Assembly (NCBI RefSeq): GCF_005080685.1
Contig: NZ_CP039371.1
Location: 2,790,001-2,854,000, forward strand
Direction of reading: 5' to 3'
Source: Pseudomonas putida
GTDB lineage: Bacteria; Pseudomonadota; Gammaproteobacteria; Pseudomonadales; Pseudomonadaceae
DNA length: 64,000 bases
Shown: positions 58,061 to 64,000 of the stretch, piece by piece
Numbering within the stretch: the first letter of the stretch is position 1
Layout of the letters: each line of letters opens with the position of its first letter
The notes under the pieces: model-generated
The model's input: only the letters and a program-made list of their open reading frames with translations
Told to the model about the DNA's origin: nothing
Databases searched by the model: none
Position numbers and translations under genes: made by a program

Positions 58061-58975
58061 TTGTCCGAGCTTTCACAGAACCCGCTGCTGCAATATCTGG
58101 CCCGCCTTGCACCGTCCAGCCAACAGACCATGCGCTATGTGCTTCAGGATGCCGCCGACCGGTTGGGTTTCGTCGACCATGATATCGCCGACGTGCCCTG
58201 GCACCGGCTCGATCCTGGCCATGTCATCGGCCTGGTCGCGGCGCTGCGTGCCGACGGCTACGCGCCCAACAGTTCCTCGCTTTATGTCAATGCAGTGCGC
58301 GGCGTGATGAACGAAGCCTGGCGTCAGGGCCTGATCGACCACGAACAGTTGCTGCGCATTCGCGAGGTCAAGCCTGATACCGGCAGCCGTCTGCCACCGG
58401 GGCGCAACCTGCGCCGCAGCCTGATCCGCGAGCTGATGGAGTTGTGCGCTGCCGATCCGCGTCCCCAGGGTGTGCGGGATGCGGCGATCATCGCGCTGTT
58501 ATATGGCACCGGCATGCGCAAGTCGGAATCGGTGGACATCGACCTGGACGATGTCGACTTCGAGGCCCGTAGCGTACAGGTGGTGGGCAAGGGCAATCGG
58601 CAGCTGATCAAGTACGCCCCCGCCTGGGCGTTCGAGAAGCTGCAGGCCTGGCTCGACTTGCGCCGCGAGATGCTCCCCGAAGGGGCGAGCGACGATCCGT
58701 TCCTGTTCAATCGCATCCGCCGTGGCAACCACATCACCCGGGCGCGCATCACCAAGCATGCCATCTACTACATTGCCCGCCAGCGCGGCGCACAGGTGGG
58801 GGTGAAGATCATGCCGCATGACTTCCGCCGCGCCTTCATCACCCGGGTGATCGAGGAACACGACCTGTCGATCGCACAGAAGCTGGCGCACCACGTCAAC
58901 ATCCAGACCACCGCCAGCTACGACCGCAGGGATGACAACGAGCGGCGGCGGGCGGTGGATCGTTTCGACTATTGA
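58061..58975 (+). CDS. Lone tyrosine recombinase
   Basis: The protein has 304 residues with a SAM-like N-terminal core-binding domain (about 1-105) and a catalytic domain with the full active set: Arg153 (GTGMRKSES), Lys177 (VVGKGNRQ), His253-x-x-Arg256 (PHDFRR), His278 and Tyr287 (TTASYDRR). Start is TTG at 58061 with AGGA 8 nt before; no ATG fits. It is not flanked by phage or integron cassette genes, nor is it XerC/XerD by context. Its role and target are unknown. Confidence 0.85.
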   Translation: MSELSQNPLLQYLARLAPSSQQTMRYVLQDAADRLGFVDHDIADVPWHRLDPGHVIGLVAALRADGYAPNSSSLYVNAVRGVMNEAWRQGLIDHEQLLRIREVKPDTGSRLPPGRNLRRSLIRELMELCAADPRPQGVRDAAIIALLYGTGMRKSESVDIDLDDVDFEARSVQVVGKGNRQLIKYAPAWAFEKLQAWLDLRREMLPEGASDDPFLFNRIRRGNHITRARITKHAIYYIARQRGAQVGVKIMPHDFRRAFITRVIEEHDLSIAQKLAHHVNIQTTASYDRRDDNERRRAVDRFDY

Positions 58976-58993
58976 GTAGAGGCGTCGAGGTTG

Positions 58994-60184
58994 TCAGTGA
59001 ATGCTCGATGCCAACTCGAAGATCGGCATGTACATCAGGATCACGATGAGCCCGATGAGCAGCCCGATGAAGGTCATCAGCAACGGCTCGAACAGCTTCA
59101 CGAACCACTCCACCCAACGGCCTATCTCCTGGTCGTGAAAATCCGCGCAGCGCTCGAGCATTTCGCCGAGGTTGCCTGATTGCTCCCCGGCGCGCAGCAG
59201 GCGCAACGAGACCGGGGTCACCAGCTTGGCCGCTTCCAGCGCATCGGACAACGGCAAGCCTTCGCCAACCCGCTGGCTGGCCTGCTCAAGGCCCTGCGCC
59301 GAGGTACTGCCCAGCAGCCCGCGGGCCATGCCCATCGCGGTCAGGATGGGAATGCCGCCTTGCAGCAGGATGCCCAGCGAGCGGTAGAAGCGTGCCAGTT
59401 CGTACATCATCAGCCGTTGATGCAGCGCCGGCATGCGCCGTAACTGGCGAGCCACCCAGCGACGTACCAACGGGTGGCGGCGCAGCATCACCAGGGCGCC
59501 GCTGGCGCCGGCCGCACCCAGCGCCAGCGGGACCTGCTCTGCATGCAGGAACAGGCCAATCTGCATCAGCACCCGCGACAGCCAAGGCAGCTCGCTGCCC
59601 ATGCCCTCGAACACCAGGCTGAAGCGTGGTACCACGTAACCGAGCAGGAACAGCACAACGCCTCCGCCCACCAGCAACAGCAGCAACGGGTAGACCGAGG
59701 CGCCCACCAGCTTCTGTCGAACCAGGTCCAGTCGCTGCCGGTAGCCGATGTAGCGCGCCAGCGCATCACCCAACGCGCCGGTGCGTTCGCTGGACTGCAC
59801 CAGCGCCACGTAAAGCGGCGGAAACACGCGGGGCTGCTGGCCTAGCGCCTGAGACAGGGAACGGCCTTCATAGAGCTGCCGGACCAGCGCTTCGAGCACC
59901 TTGCGTGCGCCTGCGCCGGGGGCTTTTTCCGCCAGGCTCTCCAGCGCATCGATCAGTGGCAGGCCGGCGTTTAGCAAAGTCGTCAGTTCCTGGCTGAACA
60001 GCACCAGGTCGAACGCCGCCTCGCGACGCCAGGCGATGCCACGCAGGGCGCTGCCCTGGCTGCGAATGCTGACCACTTTCAAACCTTGCTCGGTGGCCTT
60101 GCTGCGCGCCTGTTCGACGTCCTCGGCTTCGATTTGCAGTTGCACCACGCCCCGGCTGCCCAGGGCCTTGAGGTGATAGCGCAT
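58994..60184 (-). CDS. gspF: Type II secretion inner membrane protein F
   Basis: The 396-residue protein has two T2SSF domains (MRYHLKALGSRGVVQLQIEAED at the start; DLVLFSQELTTLLNAGLPLIDAL; second copy with FYRSLGILLQGGIPILTAM) and three to four membrane helices. GspF/PilC proteins form the platform for pseudopilus assembly. It follows gspG by 12 nt. No ATPase, secretin or other gsp genes are in the window, so it is an orphan pair. Confidence 0.9.
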   Translation of the reverse strand: MRYHLKALGSRGVVQLQIEAEDVEQARSKATEQGLKVVSIRSQGSALRGIAWRREAAFDLVLFSQELTTLLNAGLPLIDALESLAEKAPGAGARKVLEALVRQLYEGRSLSQALGQQPRVFPPLYVALVQSSERTGALGDALARYIGYRQRLDLVRQKLVGASVYPLLLLLVGGGVVLFLLGYVVPRFSLVFEGMGSELPWLSRVLMQIGLFLHAEQVPLALGAAGASGALVMLRRHPLVRRWVARQLRRMPALHQRLMMYELARFYRSLGILLQGGIPILTAMGMARGLLGSTSAQGLEQASQRVGEGLPLSDALEAAKLVTPVSLRLLRAGEQSGNLGEMLERCADFHDQEIGRWVEWFVKLFEPLLMTFIGLLIGLIVILMYMPIFELASSIH

Positions 60185-60196
60185 GAGCCGTCTCCC

Positions 60197-60622
60197 TCAC
60201 TGCCAACTGGTGATTTCGGCGTTCTCGCCATCGCCGCCGGGCTGGCCGTCCTTGCCCATGGATAACAAGTCGTACTCGCCGCCGTTCTCCCCCGGTTGGC
60301 GATAGATATATGGCCGCCCCCATGGGTCCTGGGGTACCGCCTTCTGCAGGTACGGGCCCGACCAGCGCGCCTCGCCGCTGGGGGCGGCGACCAGCGCCTG
60401 CAGGCCTTGCTCGCTGTTGGGGTAGTGGCCGACCTCCAGCCGGTACAGATCCAGGGCCTTGCCCAGGCCTTCGATCTGCGCCCGCGCCACCTTTGCCTCG
60501 GAGCGGCCGAGCTGGCTGAAGTACTTGGGCGCGACGATACCGGCCAACAGGCCGAGTACCACCAGTACCACCAAAAGCTCGAGCAGGGTGAAGCCACGTT
60601 GGGGATTGGGTCTGCGTTGCAT
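60197..60622 (-). CDS. gspG: Type II secretion major pseudopilin
   Basis: The 141-residue protein has a class III leader: cleavage after Gly10 with Phe11 methylation and Glu15 (RGFTLLELLVVLVVLGLLAG). The soluble part ends with the GspG signature DPWGRPYIYRQPGENGGEYDLLSMGKDGQPGG, including the calcium-binding aspartates. It pairs with the gspF gene downstream. Confidence 0.93.
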   Translation of the reverse strand: MQRRPNPQRGFTLLELLVVLVVLGLLAGIVAPKYFSQLGRSEAKVARAQIEGLGKALDLYRLEVGHYPNSEQGLQALVAAPSGEARWSGPYLQKAVPQDPWGRPYIYRQPGENGGEYDLLSMGKDGQPGGDGENAEITSWQ

Positions 60623-60802
60623 GGTGAATCCTCCGCTGCTGGGACATGCCTGGCAGTCGCCATGCAACAGCCGTGCACGTCTGCCTCGGGGCCTTGCGCC
60701 ATGCGCCATGGCAAGCGGCACGGTGCTTGCGTCGTAGCCATAAAGTCCCGGATTTGCGGGGCATTTCCCCCATATCGGGGGCACGGCGGGGAGGCGACCG
60801 AC

Positions 60803-61396
60803 ATGCGTGGACTCATCCTGGTTTCATTGTGGCTGGCGGCGACGATCGCCCAAGCCGATGTGTACATTTCCATCGATGCCAAGGGCGGCTACGTACTGAC
60901 CAACGTCCATCGACCCGGACGCCACTATGAACGGGTGATCAGCGAACCGATCGCCCAGGCCGGGCCGAGCAACGCCCAGTTGATCACCGGGCGCCCCTAT
61001 GCCGACGTGGTGGCTGCGGCGGCTCGCATCCATGATGTGCCCCAGGCGTTGCTGCATGCCCTGATCAAGGCCGAGTCAGGCTACAACCCCCGGGCTCGTT
61101 CGGCGGCGGGGGCAGTGGGGTTGATGCAGCTGATGCCGGACACCGCCCGAGAGATGGGGGTGGAAAACAGGCTCGACCCCGAGGACAACATCAAGGGCGG
61201 TGCGCGCTACCTCAAGCGCATGCTGAAGCTCTTCGACAACGACATCACCCTGGCGGTGGCTGCCTACAACGCCGGACCCGACGCAGTGCTGCGCCGTGGC
61301 GCGATACCGCCGTTCGCCGAAACCCGTCGCTATGTCCCCGCAGTGCTGCGCGAGTACCGCAAGCTGCAAGGGCTGGCGGCGGATTCGCCACTCTAG
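60803..61396 (+). CDS. Lytic transglycosylase (SLT family)
   Basis: The 197-residue secreted protein has an N-terminal signal (LILVSLWLAATIAQA), a short DUF4124-like lead and a SLT lysozyme-like domain: ALIKAESGYNPRARSAAGAVGLMQLMPDTA with catalytic Glu91, and ITLAVAAYNAGP. It cleaves peptidoglycan in the periplasm. It is divergent from gspG; similar enzymes open the wall for secretion machines, so a link with the orphan gsp pair is possible. Confidence 0.88.
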   Translation: MRGLILVSLWLAATIAQADVYISIDAKGGYVLTNVHRPGRHYERVISEPIAQAGPSNAQLITGRPYADVVAAAARIHDVPQALLHALIKAESGYNPRARSAAGAVGLMQLMPDTAREMGVENRLDPEDNIKGGARYLKRMLKLFDNDITLAVAAYNAGPDAVLRRGAIPPFAETRRYVPAVLREYRKLQGLAADSPL

Positions 61397-61489
61397 GAGC
61401 GCTGACCATGGGCCGCCCGCAGATTCTCTCCATCGACTCCCCAACTCTGGGCTATAACCTTTCACAGGTGCCCAGCAGTGGAGTCCGCC

Positions 61490-62950
61490 ATGGACATCGC
61501 CCCCCGTTCCGAGACCGCCATGATGCCTGCCGTTGCTGATGCTTCCAGCGGGCGCCGGCCCTTCGACCTGCTGCGCTGGTACGCCTGGGTCAGCCTGGCC
61601 ATCATCGTCTCGGTAGCTGCCGGCCTGGGGCTGATTTCCAGCCGCTTCATTATCGATGAGAGCATCGAGCGCGATGCGCTGCTCACCGCCCAGTTCATTA
61701 CCGCGATCGCCGATGCCGAGGTGCGCCACGTATCGATCCCCAACGTGCGTACCATGGGCGAGTTGCTCGATCCACGGACCGACCAGGCAGCCTTGCCGGA
61801 TGTCGACCCGGATGCCCGGCGCAAGGCGCGCGGCGAGTTCCTCGACCATATCGCCCATTTGCCCGACATGCTCCTGGCCAATATCTATGCGCCGGATCGC
61901 ACGGTGATCTGGTCGAGCAACCCTGCCTTGGTGGGCAAGCTGATCGAGGGCGACAGCGACCTGGACCGGGCTTTCGAGTACAAGATGCGGGTTTCGGCCA
62001 GCTATCACGATTTCGAGCAGGCCCGGGCCGAGCAGAAATTCGTCACACCGCCCGAGCAACTGTTCATCGAGAACTACATTCCGCTGTTCGACGCCGATGG
62101 CGAGCGGGTAACGGCCATGGTCGAGATCTATAAGGAGCCCCATGACCTGATCGTGCGCATAGAGCACGGGCTGATCCTCATCTGGCTGGCCATCGCCGTG
62201 GGGGCCGGGCTGGTCTATGTCGGCCTGTACGGCATCATGCGTCGCGCCGCCCGGGTAATGGCGGTACAGCAGAAGCGACTGATCAGCAATGAAACCTATG
62301 TGGCCCTGGGCGAGGTGTCTTCGGCGGTGGCGCACAGCTTGCGCAATCCCCTGGCCAGCATCCGTTCCAGCGCCGAGTTGGCCCAGGCGTTCGACGAAGG
62401 TCCGGCGCAGCGCAACGTCAACGACATCATCAGCCAGGTCGACCGTATGTCGCACTGGATCCGCCAGTTGCTGCAGTCGCTGCGCCCACTGAACGACGAG
62501 GCCGTGCCGGTTGACCTTGCCCAGGCGCTGAACGAAAGCCTGCAGGCCTTCGCTGTACCCCTGGCCCGCAGCGGCGTGACCCTCGACCTCCAGCCGCTAC
62601 CGGCAGTCCAGGTCCTCGGCCACCCGGCGCTGCTCGCGCAGATTTTCAACAGCCTCATCGCCAATGCCCTGGAGGCCATGGAGCAGGGCGGCCGTCTGCG
62701 GGTTGAGGTCGTGCGCCATGACAGGCGCAGTATCACCCTGCGCCTGGCGGACAGCGGCAGAGGCATGAACGAGCAGCAAGCGCGCCTGGCCTTCAGGCCA
62801 TTCTTCACCACCAAGCAAGGTGGCTTGGGGGTCGGACTGGTATTGGTACGCCGGATAATGGAGCGGTTCGGCGGCTCGGTTCGGCTTAGCAGTAGCGAGG
62901 GGCATGGCACACGGGTATCGCTGAGTTTCAAGTTGGCTAGGTCTTCATAA
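61490..62950 (+). CDS. Membrane sensor histidine kinase
   Basis: The 486-residue kinase has two membrane helices (about 33-52 and 223-248) around a periplasmic domain, and a cytoplasmic transmitter with H-box AVAHSLRNPLASI (His282), N-box NSLIANALEAME, and G boxes LADSGRGMN and GLGVGLVLVRRIM. There is no receiver gene next to it. The paralogue at 63244 has a similar sensor region, pointing to a recent duplication. I chose the ATG at 61490, with GGAG 6 nt upstream; the GTG at 61478 is possible. Confidence 0.88.
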   Translation: MDIAPRSETAMMPAVADASSGRRPFDLLRWYAWVSLAIIVSVAAGLGLISSRFIIDESIERDALLTAQFITAIADAEVRHVSIPNVRTMGELLDPRTDQAALPDVDPDARRKARGEFLDHIAHLPDMLLANIYAPDRTVIWSSNPALVGKLIEGDSDLDRAFEYKMRVSASYHDFEQARAEQKFVTPPEQLFIENYIPLFDADGERVTAMVEIYKEPHDLIVRIEHGLILIWLAIAVGAGLVYVGLYGIMRRAARVMAVQQKRLISNETYVALGEVSSAVAHSLRNPLASIRSSAELAQAFDEGPAQRNVNDIISQVDRMSHWIRQLLQSLRPLNDEAVPVDLAQALNESLQAFAVPLARSGVTLDLQPLPAVQVLGHPALLAQIFNSLIANALEAMEQGGRLRVEVVRHDRRSITLRLADSGRGMNEQQARLAFRPFFTTKQGGLGVGLVLVRRIMERFGGSVRLSSSEGHGTRVSLSFKLARSS

Positions 62951-63000
62951 ATGTTCTTAGAATAGATTCCTAACTATCTGATTAATAAGTATTTGCAGTA

Positions 63001-63023
63001 TTTTGGGTGAAAAATACCCAAAA
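63001..63023. promoter_or_regulatory. Palindrome in AT-rich gap between kinases
   Basis: TTTTGGGT (63001-63008) pairs perfectly with ACCCAAAA (63016-63023). It lies in a 293-nt gap (62951-63243) whose first half is markedly AT-rich compared with the rest of the window. It may be an operator or a terminator of the first kinase gene. Confidence 0.4.
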
Positions 63024-63243
63024 GTGGGGAATTATCCTCGAATTGATATCTTATTGGTTATTTAAGTCATTGATTTACATGTATTCGCAGTTATCGATAT
63101 AAGCCTGGCTGAGTTTTTGCAGCACCCCATACGCAATGTTCGGCAGCTTGGCTGCCATGGCGAGGCGCCACTAAATTGCTACCCTGGGTAGCAGTCGTGT
63201 CGAAGGCGCTTTTCGAACGGACTCCCTGTGTGGAACCCAACCG

Positions 63244-64000
63244 ATGCAGATGCTGGAAGACCCTGTTTCCCCAGCGGCAGCACCCACCAGCAGCCCGGCA
63301 ACGCCGGTCAGCCAGTTCAATCTGCTGCGCTGGTTTTCGGTGATCAGCTTGCTGATCATCGCTGCGGTAGCGGGCGGACTGGGGTATGTGTCGACCCGTT
63401 TCGTGGTGCGCGACAGCGTCCAGCGCGATGCCATGCTGACGGCCCAGTTCATCCAGGCCATCGCCCAGGCCGAGGTGCGCCATTCGCAATTGCCACCGGG
63501 TACGACCATGGGCGAACTGCTCGACCCGCGGCTGGACCAACAGCACCTGCAGTTCACCCCGGCGCTCGCCGAGGCGACCCGCTCGGAGTTTCTCGACCAC
63601 GTCGCCCATCTGCCGGACATCCTCCTGGCCAATGTCTATGCCCGCGACCGCACCATCGTCTGGTCGACCAATCCACAGTTGCTGGGCAAGCGAATCGAGG
63701 CCGACGGCGACCTCGATCATGCGTTCCGCTCGCGCAAGGCGGTGTCGGCCAGCTACCACAAGGCCGATGAGGACCGTGAGGAACAGAAGTTCCAGCGCGA
63801 GCCCCAGTATTTGTTCATCGAGAACTACATCCCGCTGTTCGACAGCCAGGGCGAGCAGGTGATGTCGATGGTCGAGATCTACAAGGAGCCGCACGACCTG
63901 GTGCGACGCATCCAGCGTGGCTACGTGCTGATCTGGGTCTCGACCCTGGTCGGCGGTGCGCTGATCTACTTCGGCCTGTTCTGGATCGTGCGCCGCGCGG
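63244..64000 (+). CDS. Second sensor histidine kinase, 5' part
   Basis: This is the N-terminal part (about 252 residues) of a kinase cut by the right edge. Its membrane and periplasmic region parallels the first kinase over the whole visible length: FNLLRWFSVISLLIIAAVAGGLG, RDAMLTAQFIQAIAQAEVRH, TMGELLDPR, FIENYIPLFD, VEIYKEPHDLV. The H-box lies beyond the edge. A paralogue produced by duplication is likely; ligand differences would be in the variable part around residues 80-100. Confidence 0.85.
   Translation, partial: MQMLEDPVSPAAAPTSSPATPVSQFNLLRWFSVISLLIIAAVAGGLGYVSTRFVVRDSVQRDAMLTAQFIQAIAQAEVRHSQLPPGTTMGELLDPRLDQQHLQFTPALAEATRSEFLDHVAHLPDILLANVYARDRTIVWSTNPQLLGKRIEADGDLDHAFRSRKAVSASYHKADEDREEQKFQREPQYLFIENYIPLFDSQGEQVMSMVEIYKEPHDLVRRIQRGYVLIWVSTLVGGALIYFGLFWIVRRA

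Noticed and set aside
58061..58975. Integron integrase with cassette array
   Set aside because: No attC-like repeats or cassettes were seen beside it.

Overview
The window looks like chromosomal DNA of a Pseudomonas of the P. putida group. The basis is high GC, dense codon-biased genes with ATGA overlaps, at least four REP doublets with the GTGGGAGCGGGCTTGCCCGCGA-type core, and gene neighbourhoods I recognise from P. putida (dpkA-amaC-amino acid permease-tpx-muxABC-opmB; gntR/aldehyde dehydrogenase/garD/gudP/kdgD; a three-subunit gluconate 2-dehydrogenase). No rRNA, tRNA, CRISPR array, prophage or complete insertion sequence was seen. It is a metabolic and transport region with small mobile repeats, one degraded gene and one lone tyrosine recombinase.

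Layout. 1-5.4 kb: a minus-strand operon (NRAMP-like permease, pxpA, DUF1445, pxpB-pxpC fusion, biotin carboxylase) that matches the Bacillus ycsFGI-kipIA set, with a divergent GntR regulator; likely 5-oxoproline/D-glutamate use. 5.5-7.3 kb: a Cache-type chemoreceptor. 7.4-11.3 kb: a periplasmic gluconate 2-dehydrogenase complex. 11.3-14.2 kb: a foldback repeat, a DJ-1/PfpI protein, a DUF2501 protein, a solute-binding protein and a DMSP-lyase-like cupin. 14.2-23.8 kb: two molybdenum hydroxylase systems with helpers: mocA, a three-subunit FeS/FAD/Mo enzyme, then an iorAB-type enzyme with a triheme cytochrome c and XdhC.

24-32 kb: an OsmC-YcaO fusion, a methyltransferase, small envelope proteins, a PQQ-type dehydrogenase lipoprotein and a thiosulfate-type YeeE transporter. 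32.1-39.1 kb: the D-glucarate/galactarate locus, with a GntR regulator facing a minus-strand kdgD-gudP-garD-aldehyde dehydrogenase operon. Together these would import aldarate, dehydrate it, convert it to 2-oxoglutarate semialdehyde and oxidise that to 2-oxoglutarate. 39.4-44.6 kb: gamma-Glu-GABA hydrolase, D-lysine catabolism genes (dpkA, amaC) and an amino acid permease. 44.7-45.8 kb: a decayed phosphoesterase gene and tpx. 46-55 kb: a four-gene MuxABC-OpmB tripartite efflux operon.

55-64 kb: a MHYT-GGDEF-EAL c-di-GMP protein, a DUF1652 protein, a lone tyrosine recombinase, an orphan gspG-gspF pair, a lytic transglycosylase and two tandem paralogous sensor kinases, the second cut by the window end.

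The most unusual signal is a 188-189 bp foldback repeat present twice (11328-11516 and 32995-33182). Each copy has near-identical 18-bp terminal inverted repeats, is flanked by an 11-12 bp direct repeat, and sits in or against the stem of an intergenic hairpin. This looks like a non-autonomous mobile element that targets terminators. A different palindromic element flanked by CTAG lies at 41623-41767.
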